The notes beneath the pieces are model-generated. The model did not search any database. It had not been told where the DNA came from and saw only the letters and a list, made by a program, of their open reading frames with translations. A program made the position numbers and the translations under genes. A stretch of DNA of 64,000 bases from JAFDXJ01 sp038257845 (GTDB taxonomy: Bacteria > Bacteroidota > Bacteroidia > Chitinophagales > Chitinophagaceae): contig JBBSQL010000005.1 in the NCBI GenBank assembly GCA_038257845.1, forward strand, positions 62,001 through 126,000, read 5' to 3'. How positions within the stretch are numbered: the stretch's first letter is position 1; each line of letters starts with the position of its first letter. Positions 55,740 to 64,000 of the stretch are shown piece after piece.

Positions 55740-57740
55740 ATGAAAAGATTTTACCCACTGCTTATTTTAATGACATTCAGTTTTGCTGCAACAGCACAAA
55801 TAAAAAAAGGGCCGCAACCAGTAGACATTTACAAGATGAAAAAAACATCTGATATCCAGGTTTCTCCGGATGGAAAATGGGTTGTTTATACAGTAACGAC
55901 GGATGATACAGCGCATGATGGTTGGAATGATGATATATGGATGACCTCCTGGGATGGTACACAAACTATTCAACTCACCAATTCAACAGAAGATGAATCT
56001 TCTCCTTTATTCAGTCCCGATGGAAAATATATTTCCTTTATTTCTGCCAGGAAAATTGGCGATGATGATGAAGATGATGCCAATGATAAAGGACAGGTTT
56101 GGCTGATGGATCGCAGGGGTGGAGAAGCTAAAAGTATTAGTGATGTAAAAAGTGGTATCAAAGATTATTGCTGGAGCCCGGATGGGAAAAGTATTTTACT
56201 GGTAATGAAGGACCAGGATTTTAGTGATACTTCAAAAATAAATGCCAGGTTGCCTTTTGTCATAGATCGCTATCATTTTAAAGCAGATTATACCGGTTAT
56301 TTGGATAGAAGAGCGACGCATTTTTATTTACTAAATATTGCATCGGGAAATATTGATACATTAACAAGTGGAAAGTATGATGAGACTTCTCCTGCGTTTA
56401 GCCCGGATGGAAAACAAATTGTTTTTGTAAGTAACCGCACTGAAGACCCAGATAAAAATGAGAACTCAGATATTTATGTAATGGAGGCAAAGCCCGGTGC
56501 AAAAATGAAACAACTCACTACATGGGAAGGTGCAGACACAGATCCGCAATGGAGCCCGGATGGAAAAACGATTGCCTATATGCAAAGTTTTAGCAATGAA
56601 AAATTCACCATGTTTGGTAATGATAATCTTGCAATCATTTCAAAAGATGGAGGTACTCCAAAACTTTTATCTGCTGCTGTTGAAAGAAATATTACTGCAC
56701 ATCAATGGTCTAAAGATGGAAACAGTATTGCTACTTTGATGGACGATGACCGCAGGAGCAGCGTTGTTTTATTTGGATTGGATGGTAAAGAAATCAGCAG
56801 GCCGGGAAATGGCGACCGCGCTTTTGTAGAACTACAATTGAATAAAGCAACCGGACAATGGGCAACTCTATTAACCGATCCGCACATGCCGTATGAAGTA
56901 TATGCATTGGAAAATGGTGTAACCCGCCGCCTGACTACATTCCAGGATGACTATATCAAATCTGTTTCTTTGGCAAACGTGTCAGGCTTTGAAAGTAAAA
57001 GTAAGGATGGCACAATGGTTTCCGGTATTTTATATACACCTTCAACTGCTTCAAAAAACAAAGCGCTTCCACTCATCATGTATATTCATGGTGGACCGGT
57101 TGGCCAGGATGATTATGAGTTTGATATGACTGCTCAAATATTAGCAGAAAAAGGTTTTGCAGTAGCACAAGTAAATTATCGCGGGAGTAGTGGAAAAACG
57201 AATGATTATATACGCGCAATCATGGGTGACTGGGGCGATAAAGAAGTGATTGATATCAATGGCGCCGTAGATTATTTAATTGAAAAAGGTATTGCAGATT
57301 CTACAAAGCTTGGCATCTTCGGCTGGAGCTATGGCGGTATTCTTACGGACTATTGTATCGCTACGAATCAACGCTTTAAAGCCGCTTCAAGTGGCGCGGG
57401 CAGTGCATTACAACTAAGTATGTATGGTGTGGATCAATATGTCACACAATACAATAATGAAATCGGGCCACCTTGGAAAAATTTGGATAAATGGATAAAA
57501 ATATCTTATGCATTTCTCCATGCAGACAGGATCAATACGCCCACACTTTTCATGGCTTCGCAAAATGATTTCAATGTGCCGGTTGCGGGTGCAGAACAAA
57601 TGTACCAGGCATTGAAAACTACAGGCATTCCAACTGAACTTGTAATTTATCCGGGACAAAATCATGGCATTATTGTTCCGAGTTATATAGCCGACCGCTG
57701 GCAACGCTATATTGATTGGTTCAGTAAATATTTAAAATGA
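55740..57740 (+). CDS. Secreted S9 family (prolyl oligopeptidase type) peptidase
   Basis: A 666-residue serine peptidase with signal peptide (cleavage near ATAQ). The N-terminal half is a beta-propeller of SPDGKW-type repeats (VSPDGKWVVYT, FSPDGKYISFI, WSPDGKTIAYM). The C-terminal alpha/beta-hydrolase domain has Ser530 in GWSYGG, Asp610 in SQNDFNVP and His642 in GQNHGI, a complete triad. The arrangement resembles dipeptidyl- or acylaminoacyl-peptidases that act in the periplasm on oligopeptides. It lies 80 bases after uvrB and 37 before the ParA-like gene, all on the plus strand. Confidence 0.94.
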   Translation: MKRFYPLLILMTFSFAATAQIKKGPQPVDIYKMKKTSDIQVSPDGKWVVYTVTTDDTAHDGWNDDIWMTSWDGTQTIQLTNSTEDESSPLFSPDGKYISFISARKIGDDDEDDANDKGQVWLMDRRGGEAKSISDVKSGIKDYCWSPDGKSILLVMKDQDFSDTSKINARLPFVIDRYHFKADYTGYLDRRATHFYLLNIASGNIDTLTSGKYDETSPAFSPDGKQIVFVSNRTEDPDKNENSDIYVMEAKPGAKMKQLTTWEGADTDPQWSPDGKTIAYMQSFSNEKFTMFGNDNLAIISKDGGTPKLLSAAVERNITAHQWSKDGNSIATLMDDDRRSSVVLFGLDGKEISRPGNGDRAFVELQLNKATGQWATLLTDPHMPYEVYALENGVTRRLTTFQDDYIKSVSLANVSGFESKSKDGTMVSGILYTPSTASKNKALPLIMYIHGGPVGQDDYEFDMTAQILAEKGFAVAQVNYRGSSGKTNDYIRAIMGDWGDKEVIDINGAVDYLIEKGIADSTKLGIFGWSYGGILTDYCIATNQRFKAASSGAGSALQLSMYGVDQYVTQYNNEIGPPWKNLDKWIKISYAFLHADRINTPTLFMASQNDFNVPVAGAEQMYQALKTTGIPTELVIYPGQNHGIIVPSYIADRWQRYIDWFSKYLK

Positions 57741-57777
57741 TTTTGAACGCATACAATAATATTTTAAAAATAAAAGT

Positions 57778-58515
57778 ATGGCCACATTCGCATTATACAA
57801 TTTGAAAGGTGGTGTAGGAAAAACCGCCGCATCTGTAAACCTTGCGTATCTCTCCGCCGCCGATGGGAAAAAAACTTTGCTGTGGGACCTTGATCCGCAG
57901 GGCGCTGCCTCTTATTATTTACGCGTCGAAACTTCGGGTAAAAATGAATTTAAAAAAATGCTTTCAGGGAATTTGACCGTGCAGGAAACGATCAAAGAAT
58001 CCATATTTGAAAATCTCTGGATCATACCGGCAGACCTGAGTTCGCGCCATGCAGATATATTATTGGACGGACAAAAACAAAGCAGGAAAAAATTGAAATC
58101 ATTCCTGCATGAACTCAAAGAATTTGACACTATTATTATTGACTGCCCGCCGGGATTATCCATATTGCATGAAAATGTTTTTTATGCCGCGGACTGGGTT
58201 TTAATGCCAAATATTCCAACTACTTTATCCATTTTATCCTATGATAAAGTGATTGATTTTTTTGAAGAAAATAATTTGGATACGGGAAAAATAAAATGTT
58301 TTTTCAGTATGGTGGATCACCGGAAAAATATGCACCATGAAGTGATGCAGAAATTTTATAAGGATAGCATTTTCTTTAAAAGTTACATTCCCTATTTAAG
58401 TGATGTTGAAAAAATGGGCAATCATCAGCAACCGATTTTCGAATTTGCCAATAGCAGTTATGCCGCGGCGTGTTACCGCGATCTATGGAATGAAATAAAG
58501 AAAAAATGTTTATAG
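57778..58515 (+). CDS. ParA family ATPase (orphan)
   Basis: A 245-residue cytoplasmic ATPase of the ParA/MinD group. It begins with the deviant Walker A motif LKGGVGKTAASVNLAY, followed by LWDLDPQGAASYYL and DTIIIDCPPG. No HTH is present at the N-terminus and no parB or parS-like site is adjacent, so it is unlikely to be the main chromosome-partition protein. Such orphan ParAs often position other cargo. Gene order suggests co-transcription with the esterase and AsmA-like genes downstream, though the link in function is not obvious. Confidence 0.9.
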   Translation: MATFALYNLKGGVGKTAASVNLAYLSAADGKKTLLWDLDPQGAASYYLRVETSGKNEFKKMLSGNLTVQETIKESIFENLWIIPADLSSRHADILLDGQKQSRKKLKSFLHELKEFDTIIIDCPPGLSILHENVFYAADWVLMPNIPTTLSILSYDKVIDFFEENNLDTGKIKCFFSMVDHRKNMHHEVMQKFYKDSIFFKSYIPYLSDVEKMGNHQQPIFEFANSSYAAACYRDLWNEIKKKCL

Positions 58516-58571
58516 AAAATACTTAATTTTAATAAAAAAGGATATATTTCATCAATCAAAAAAAGAAAAAA

Positions 58572-59303
58572 ATGGAGAAAGAATTAGGATCATGGTACAG
58601 TCCGGCGCTCGGACAGGATATGCCCATTGTTAGTTATGGCCATGCAGGCTTTGCTTTATTACTTGTACCAACAGCCGCAGCAGATTACCTGGAATATGAA
58701 CGCTTCCTTATGATAGATGCATTGAAGCCTTACATTGAGGCTGGTAAAATGCGTGTGTTTAGTGTGAACAGTATCAATAATGAAAGCTGGCTGAACAATG
58801 AAATGCTACCGGAACATAAAGCCATTCGCCACAACCAATTCAACGATTATATTTTCTTTGAAGTAGCGCCATACATCAGGAGTAAATGTGGCGCTGATAC
58901 AATGATCTTTGTAAGCGGCGCTTCTTTCGGCGCATTACATTCTATGAATTTATTTTTAAAACGCCCCGATATTATCAATGGCGCCATCAGTATGAGCGGC
59001 GTGTATGACCTGAGTGAATACACGAAAGGATTTTGGGATGAACAAGTTTATTTCAATAGCCCAATGCATTATATTCCCAACCTGGAGGATGCATTTTTTC
59101 TGGATAAAATTAAGGCAAGTCCGCATATTCATATTTACACTGGCAGCGGTAATTATGAAGATCCTGAAGCCAACCGCAAATTTTCAAAAGTATTGAATGA
59201 TAAAGGTATTGCACATGACCTGGATATTTGGGGTACAGACATTGATCACGACTGGCCGACCTGGAGGGCAATGCTGCCGTATATTATTGAAACAAAGTTT
59301 TAA
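58572..59303 (+). CDS. Esterase D-like alpha/beta hydrolase
   Basis: A 243-residue protein without signal peptide. The nucleophile elbow is GASFG with Ser118; an Asp in GNYEDPE and His in DIDHDWPTWR would complete the triad. N-terminal sequence (MEKELGSWYSPALGQDMPIVSYG) fits the putative-esterase family that includes esterase D and antigen-85-like enzymes. The C-terminal HDWPTWRAMLPYII is typical of that group. The substrate is unknown. Its stop codon is immediately followed by the ATG of the AsmA-like gene, so the two are translated together. Confidence 0.88.
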   Translation: MEKELGSWYSPALGQDMPIVSYGHAGFALLLVPTAAADYLEYERFLMIDALKPYIEAGKMRVFSVNSINNESWLNNEMLPEHKAIRHNQFNDYIFFEVAPYIRSKCGADTMIFVSGASFGALHSMNLFLKRPDIINGAISMSGVYDLSEYTKGFWDEQVYFNSPMHYIPNLEDAFFLDKIKASPHIHIYTGSGNYEDPEANRKFSKVLNDKGIAHDLDIWGTDIDHDWPTWRAMLPYIIETKF

Positions 59304-61793
59304 ATGAATGCAAAGCAAAAAGTACAATTAGAAAAATGGAAATTAACCACGCGTAATTTCCTGCAAAAAAAATTTGTACGGATCATTGCCAAATCTTTAC
59401 TCGCTGTAATTGGTTTGGCAATTATTTTTATAATTGCGCTGAGCATTTATTTACAAACGCATCGTGCAGAAATTGTTTCCAAAGTAAAAGACGAACTCAG
59501 CAAAACCATCAATGGACAAGTGGAAATAAAGGATATTGATTTATCCGTGATCCGTCATTTTCCCAATATTGGTATCCAGATAAAAGGCATCCGCATTTTG
59601 GATTCAATGTATCACAGGCCTTTATTTCAAGCGACTGAAGTGTCTGCTGGCATTGGAATTTTTCAACTTTTAAAAAAAGATAAAACAATTAACGAGATAA
59701 CTATTAGTACTGGTTTATTTCACTTGTTTACCATGTCTTCAGGTTACACAAATGGTTACCTGTTAAAAACAAAAAAGAAAACGCAGGCAAACGGACCGGA
59801 AGGAAGTATTCATATAAACCAGGTTAAATTGTCCAATGTCCATGCGATCATTGAGGACGCCCCGCAAAATAAAAAATATGAATGTGTGGCCAATGATATT
59901 TTCATCAAAATAAAATATGACAATGAATTTTGGAAAATAAAAATGGATGAAGACATCCTGGTGAAAGGCCTGGGTTTCAAATTATCCAAAGGTATGTATT
60001 TACAAAATTGTTTGTTGAAAGCGGATAACTGGGAAATTGATTTTAATACAGTGAAAAAAGAATTGGTTTTCAATGATTCAAAGATCAGTATAGATAAACA
60101 ACCATTTGTATTAACAGGAAAATTTCATTTTGCAGATTCATCTTTTTTTCATCTTGAGGCAATAACAAAAAATATTTCTTTTACAGAAGCAACAAAAATT
60201 ATCACGGAGAAAATTAAAGGTAAAATGCGTTTTACCGGCCTGGAAAAAGGCTTTGATGTACATGCAACATTTGATGGGCCACTTTCTGGTGGCGGAGATC
60301 CATTTATAAACGTTGATCTTATCACATTGCAAAATGTATTAGCAACACCGATCACTTCATTCACACAGTGCAGCTTCACCGGAAATTTTAATAATCATAT
60401 CAGTGATACCATGGAAGCAGGCGATCCGAATTCAAATATTGTTTTCAAAAAGTTCAGCGCCAACTGGAATGGTTTATTGATTTCAACGGATTCTATTTTA
60501 ATACAAAATTTATCAGAACCCATACTGCGATTCGCTTTCATCTCGAGTTGCAGTTTACCTGAACTGGACAGTAATTTGGAATTATCTTCCATCAGGCTGA
60601 CAAAAGGCAGCGCCATGGTGAACATTAATTATGATGGGCCATTAATCACAGATCCATCGTTATTGAATAAAGTAGGCGCAGATATTTTATTGAAAGATGG
60701 AGAAGGAATTTATGTACCCAGGAATATTGTATTCAGTAAATGCAATGGACGAATCAGTATTTCTGAAAATAATTTAAGTATTCAAAAACTGATTTTTGAT
60801 ATTCAGAAAAATCATTTTGAAATAAATGCCAGTGGTGAAAATGTGAATCGCGTGGCTTTATCAGATTCAGGCAAAGCATCATTTAGCTGCGATGTTTATT
60901 CTCCTTCAATCAATGGAAATGATTTTACTTTTTTGTTTGATCAACAAAAATCTGTCAGTAGCCGGTCGAAAAAGAACACAGGTTTAAATGCCACTGCTGC
61001 AAAAATTGATAATATTTTGGTCAATGGAAATATGCAATTAAATATTAAAGCAGGACATATTATTTACCAGCATTTTACGGCTGATAATATTAAAGCATCT
61101 ATGCTGTTTACTACAGATAAATGGGAAATACAAAATGCATCCCTTCAACATGCTGGTGGAAATTTTTCCCTGGCTGCAAAATTTAATGCGCTTAAAAATG
61201 GTGTGCGTGATGCCTGGGCAAAATTCAACCTGGATCATGTAGATGTGCGAAAAGTTTTTTATGCATTTGACAATTTTGGCCAGGATGCCATCATATCTTC
61301 AAATGTCCGTGGCACATTAAATACAAATGGGGACATTCGTTTTTTGGTCAATAATAAAGGAAACTTCATAAGTAAATCCTTGAGCGGAACGATGAATTTT
61401 TCTTTGAAGAATGGTGCACTGGTGAATTTTAAACCCTTTGAAAATATCAACGATATTGTTTTTAAAAATCGTGATTTTTCCGATGTTCAATTTGCCGAAA
61501 TAAATAATAAGTTGAGCATCAGTAAAGGTGAAATGCAAATCAACCGCATGGAAATTGCTTCTAATGTTTTACATATTTACCTGGAAGGTTTGTATGATTT
61601 TAACCATAAAAATACGGACATCAGTATTCAGGTGCCTTTGAATAATTTAAGTAAGTCAAAAAATGATACGCGTAGAGAAAAAAAAGGCTTAGATGCGAAA
61701 ACCGGTGCCAGTGTATATTTGCGCGCAAGGAATGCAAGCGATGGCTCTGTGAAGTTTGGCCTGGATGTATTTAGAAAACTTAGAAAAAATTAA
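59304..61793 (+). CDS. AsmA-like protein
   Basis: An 829-residue protein with a single N-terminal membrane segment (about 25-50, FVRIIAKSLLAVIGLAIIFI) and a large periplasmic part. It has AsmA-type landmarks: SKVKDELSKTINGQVEIKDIDLS after the membrane anchor and, near the end, MNFSLKNGALVNFKPFENIN, NNKLSISKGEMQINRMEIAS and LEGLYDFNHKNTDISIQVPL. AsmA-like proteins form long beta-groove structures thought to carry phospholipids between inner and outer membrane. ATG follows the esterase stop directly, with no gap. Confidence 0.9.
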   Translation: MNAKQKVQLEKWKLTTRNFLQKKFVRIIAKSLLAVIGLAIIFIIALSIYLQTHRAEIVSKVKDELSKTINGQVEIKDIDLSVIRHFPNIGIQIKGIRILDSMYHRPLFQATEVSAGIGIFQLLKKDKTINEITISTGLFHLFTMSSGYTNGYLLKTKKKTQANGPEGSIHINQVKLSNVHAIIEDAPQNKKYECVANDIFIKIKYDNEFWKIKMDEDILVKGLGFKLSKGMYLQNCLLKADNWEIDFNTVKKELVFNDSKISIDKQPFVLTGKFHFADSSFFHLEAITKNISFTEATKIITEKIKGKMRFTGLEKGFDVHATFDGPLSGGGDPFINVDLITLQNVLATPITSFTQCSFTGNFNNHISDTMEAGDPNSNIVFKKFSANWNGLLISTDSILIQNLSEPILRFAFISSCSLPELDSNLELSSIRLTKGSAMVNINYDGPLITDPSLLNKVGADILLKDGEGIYVPRNIVFSKCNGRISISENNLSIQKLIFDIQKNHFEINASGENVNRVALSDSGKASFSCDVYSPSINGNDFTFLFDQQKSVSSRSKKNTGLNATAAKIDNILVNGNMQLNIKAGHIIYQHFTADNIKASMLFTTDKWEIQNASLQHAGGNFSLAAKFNALKNGVRDAWAKFNLDHVDVRKVFYAFDNFGQDAIISSNVRGTLNTNGDIRFLVNNKGNFISKSLSGTMNFSLKNGALVNFKPFENINDIVFKNRDFSDVQFAEINNKLSISKGEMQINRMEIASNVLHIYLEGLYDFNHKNTDISIQVPLNNLSKSKNDTRREKKGLDAKTGASVYLRARNASDGSVKFGLDVFRKLRKN

Positions 61794-61821
61794 AATTAAA
61801 TTTTTTACCAAAACCCTTTTT

Positions 61822-62841
61822 ATGAAAAAATTACTTATTGTATTTTGTATCGTCGCTTGTGCATGTACAAATAATAAACCCGAAAACGGCATGCTGGTCA
61901 AAGATTATTTTGCACCGCAGGACACAGGTTTACAAACTGCCGGAATAAAAATGGTTCCCATTTCTACACCCGTTGGAAATTTTCATGTATGGACAAAAAG
62001 CATTGGTAATAATCCGCGCATAAAAGTTTTGTTGTTGCATGGTGGCCCGGCAATGACGCATGAATACATGGAATGTTTTGAAAGTTTTTTTCCGCAACAA
62101 GGATTTGAAATGATCGAGTATGATCAGCTCGGTTCCTGGTATTCAGATCAGCCAACGGACAGCAGTTTATGGACGATTGATCGTTTTGTGGACGAAGTAG
62201 AACAAGTGCGCAAAGCCTTTGGACTTACGAAAGATAATTTTTATATACTGGGAAATTCCTGGGGTGGAATTCTGGGAATGGAATATGTGTTGAAATACCC
62301 GGACAATGCAAAAGCGCTTATCGTTTCCAACATGATGGCAAGCGGTCCGGATTATGGAAAATATAATCTCGAGTTGCAAAAGCAAATGGATAAAACAATT
62401 GTTGATAGTATTATGCTTTTGCAAAATACGGGGCAAGCCAGTAACCCGCGTTATGAGGCTTTACTGAATGGATATTATCAGCAGCATCTTTGCCGCTTAG
62501 ATCCATTTCCTGACCCGGTTTTGCGGAGTTTCAAACACATTAATCAAACTATTTATACGATGATGCAGGGCCCGAGTGAATTTGGTATTTCCGGCCGGCT
62601 GGCAAATTGGGATATTAAAGACAGGCTGAAAGAAATTAAAATTCCTACGCTCATGATCGGCGCAAAATATGATACCATGGATCCTGAATATATGAAATGG
62701 ATGAGCACGCAGGTGCAACATGGCCGCTATTTATATTGCCCGGAAGGAAGCCATTTAGCCATGTGGGATGACCAGAAAAATTATTATCCCGGCGTTATCC
62801 AATTTATTAAAGATGTGGACGGTGGAAATTTTTCAAAATAA
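61822..62841 (+). CDS. Lipoprotein alpha/beta hydrolase, proline iminopeptidase (S33) type
   Basis: About 339 residues from ATG 61822; an ATG at 61756 would overlap the AsmA-like gene and bury the signal. The signal ends in a Cys-containing lipobox (VACACTNNK). The fold motifs are LLHGGPAMTHEYM, DQLGSWYS, the nucleophile GNSWGG (Ser146), an Asp in GAKYDTMDP and His in EGSHLAMWDD. The HGGP motif and the cap domain match proline iminopeptidases, which remove N-terminal proline. Location would be the periplasm or outer membrane. It is the last gene before tRNA-Arg. Confidence 0.88.
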   Translation: MKKLLIVFCIVACACTNNKPENGMLVKDYFAPQDTGLQTAGIKMVPISTPVGNFHVWTKSIGNNPRIKVLLLHGGPAMTHEYMECFESFFPQQGFEMIEYDQLGSWYSDQPTDSSLWTIDRFVDEVEQVRKAFGLTKDNFYILGNSWGGILGMEYVLKYPDNAKALIVSNMMASGPDYGKYNLELQKQMDKTIVDSIMLLQNTGQASNPRYEALLNGYYQQHLCRLDPFPDPVLRSFKHINQTIYTMMQGPSEFGISGRLANWDIKDRLKEIKIPTLMIGAKYDTMDPEYMKWMSTQVQHGRYLYCPEGSHLAMWDDQKNYYPGVIQFIKDVDGGNFSK

Positions 62842-62870
62842 TTTATAAAAAATACAACGAGAGAAAAAAG

Positions 62871-62942
62871 TGGTCTCACCAAGAATCGAACTTGGATCTA
62901 GAGTTTAGGAAACTCCTATTCTATCCATTGAACTATGAGACC
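62871..62942 (-). tRNA. tRNA-Arg (anticodon CCT)
   Basis: On the minus strand the sequence folds as a full cloverleaf. The acceptor is GGTCTCA with TGAGACC, the D arm is GTTC/GAAT, and the anticodon stem is GGAGT/ACTCT with loop TTCCTAA. The T arm is CCAAG/CTTGG with loop TTCGATT. Anticodon CCT (62909-62907) reads AGG. No 3' CCA is encoded; a T-run directly follows and can serve as terminator. Confidence 0.97.
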
Positions 62943-63028
62943 AATCTTTAGAAGCCTTTTTACCAGTGTATTTCAGCAAAAATCAGGCGCAAATGTACAG
63001 ACAAAATCGCAAATAAAAATTCAACCAT

Positions 63029-63036
63029 TATCTTTG
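63029..63036 (+). promoter_or_regulatory. -7 element TATCTTTG upstream of the TPR gene
   Basis: Exact TAnnTTTG match about 63 bases before the ATG at 63100. The -33 TTG is not clear. It is the same octamer as at 3915 and 63953. Confidence 0.4.
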
Positions 63037-63099
63037 CAGCCCTGTGTAAAAAAACAAAGCAATTTTTGTTTGACAAATTCTTAAATATTTTTAGAAATA

Positions 63100-63750
63100 A
63101 TGAAAATTTATAACCTCATCATAAAATACCGTTTCTGGCTAAGCCTTGTGGCACTTGCATTAGCGGTATTGGTAAACGTCACAAATGGTTTCTGGCCTGC
63201 ATTCATTTTATATTTTGTGGCATTAATTGGAATTGCCAGCCATTTCTTTATTGGCCCAATGCGCCTGATTCAAAAACCCATGGAAGATGGCAATGTAGAA
63301 GAAGTGCAAAGGATCATGAAAACAATATGGTTTCCCGGCTTATTATACAAACCCATCCGCTCAACATATTACACATTGCTGGGAAATATGTCCATGATGA
63401 ACCAGGATTTTGATGCAGCAGAAAAGCACCTGAAAAAAAGTTCTTCACTCGGGTCCGCGATGCCTGAAGCAGAAGGTGCGAATAAATTGCAACTGGGCAT
63501 GATGGCTTTACAAAAAGGAGATTTCCGGGGCGGGGAATCATATATGCGGGCAGCGCTCCGCATCGGCATCCCGGATAAGGAAAGTGAAGCCGTGGCTTAC
63601 CTGAGCATGTGCCAGATCTTTATGAACAAAAGAGAATTTCGCGCGGCGAAAGATTATTTCCGCAAAGCCAAAGCCTGCAAACCCAAGACCAAGCAGGTTG
63701 TTGAGCAGATAAAAGATATAGAGAAATATATTTCGAGAATGCCGGGATAA
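63100..63750 (+). CDS. Tetratricopeptide-repeat inner-membrane protein
   Basis: A 216-residue protein with two N-terminal membrane helices (about 10-30 and 32-52) and a soluble C-terminal half. The latter holds TPR-like helix pairs: YYTLLGNMSMMNQDFDAAEKH, LQLGMMALQKGDFRGGESYM and LSMCQIFMNKREFRAAKDYF, each with the spaced Gly/Ala and aromatic residues of TPRs. TPRs usually hold protein partners; the partner is unknown. The end is basic (KACKPKTKQ). It lies downstream of tRNA-Arg on the opposite strand. Confidence 0.8.
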   Translation: MKIYNLIIKYRFWLSLVALALAVLVNVTNGFWPAFILYFVALIGIASHFFIGPMRLIQKPMEDGNVEEVQRIMKTIWFPGLLYKPIRSTYYTLLGNMSMMNQDFDAAEKHLKKSSSLGSAMPEAEGANKLQLGMMALQKGDFRGGESYMRAALRIGIPDKESEAVAYLSMCQIFMNKREFRAAKDYFRKAKACKPKTKQVVEQIKDIEKYISRMPG

Positions 63751-63763
63751 ATATTCGCTGCCG

Positions 63764-63785
63764 TTGCTGGTCGCCTGACCAGCAA
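63764..63785. repeat. Perfect inverted repeat after the TPR gene
   Basis: TTGCTGGTC and GACCAGCAA are perfect 9-base arms around GCCT. No T-run follows, so a classic terminator is unlikely. A factor-dependent stop or a protein-binding palindrome is possible. Confidence 0.5.
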
Positions 63786-63952
63786 TACCGAAGACGAAAT
63801 CATATCTAAAAAATAGTTGAAGAAATTTGGTTAGGTGACCAAACATGGCGTTGCAGTCCGAAACATTTTTTCATGTATGAATTCTATTACTAAACAAATG
63901 CCATTCGTTCCAGCATGTGTATATTTTATCAAAAATTTCTTTCTCCAAATAT

Positions 63953-63960
63953 TATCTTTG
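63953..63960 (+). promoter_or_regulatory. -7 element TATCTTTG directly before the last gene start
   Basis: Exact TAnnTTTG match ending four bases before the ATG at 63965. It would start transcription at or near the start codon. Confidence 0.35.
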
Positions 63961-63964
63961 AAGA

Positions 63965-64000
63965 ATGGCAAACAGGCAATACCAGGAAGAAAAATTCCGC
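63965..64000 (+). CDS. Start of a gene cut by the window end
   Basis: The ATG at 63965 opens a frame of 12 codons (MANRQYQEEKFR) that continues past the window. A -7 promoter element lies immediately upstream. Too short to assign a family. Confidence 0.45.
   Translation, partial: MANRQYQEEKFR

Noticed and set aside
1..64000. CRISPR arrays, rRNA genes, riboswitches, prophage
   Set aside because: No regularly spaced repeats, rRNA-like sequence, recognised riboswitch core or phage structural genes were seen.

Overview
The window is chromosomal DNA of a member of the Bacteroidota, most likely the Chitinophagaceae or a close relative. This rests on a SusC/SusD pair, GldJ and PorV of the gliding/type IX secretion machinery, a T9SS-type C-terminal sorting domain, Bacteroidota-style RHS proteins, and several copies of the Bacteroidota -7 promoter element TAnnTTTG. 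The genus cannot be fixed from the sequence alone. No transposase, integrase, prophage or CRISPR array was seen.

Layout. 1-7.3 kb: 3' part of clpX, alaS convergent to it, an M23 endopeptidase divergent from alaS, a small EF-hand-like protein, an outer-membrane beta-barrel protein and a VanZ-like protein. 7.4-16.7 kb: two adjacent giant genes (about 1710 and 1388 codons) of unrecognised family without signal peptides. 16.8-30.0 kb: a minus-strand polymorphic-toxin (RHS) locus. In order of transcription it holds a coiled-coil/beta-barrel outer-membrane protein, an SpvB/RHS-like surface protein with a DUF5977-like tail, a glutathione-peroxidase-like protein that has lost its catalytic residues, a full-length RHS protein with a variable C-terminal domain, its overlapping putative immunity gene, an orphan RHS C-terminal module with a HELQH metallopeptidase-like domain, a secreted putative immunity protein, and a decayed RHS scrap.

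30.3-39.1 kb: a secreted penicillin-acylase-family hydrolase, an M1 aminopeptidase, a SUI1/YciH protein, nadC, gldJ and, divergently, porV and ispF. 39.1-43.7 kb: a SusD/SusC pair. 44.2-49.7 kb: radA, a ComF-family gene, a glutathione peroxidase, the DNA polymerase III delta' gene and a RicT/PSP1 gene. 49.8-64 kb: a beta-propeller T9SS cargo protein, murA (with Asp at the catalytic-Cys position), uvrB, an S9 peptidase, a ParA-like ATPase, an esterase, an AsmA-like protein, a lipoprotein alpha/beta hydrolase, tRNA-Arg(CCT), a TPR membrane protein and the first codons of another gene.

Most genes outside 7-30 kb are housekeeping or common Bacteroidota surface functions. GldJ and PorV belong to the secretion machinery that would export and anchor the sorting-domain protein at 49.8-51.9 kb. 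The accessory part is 7.4-30 kb, where the RHS toxin/immunity array and the two giant proteins are the best candidates for undescribed biology. All family assignments come from reading the translated sequences; no database search was run.
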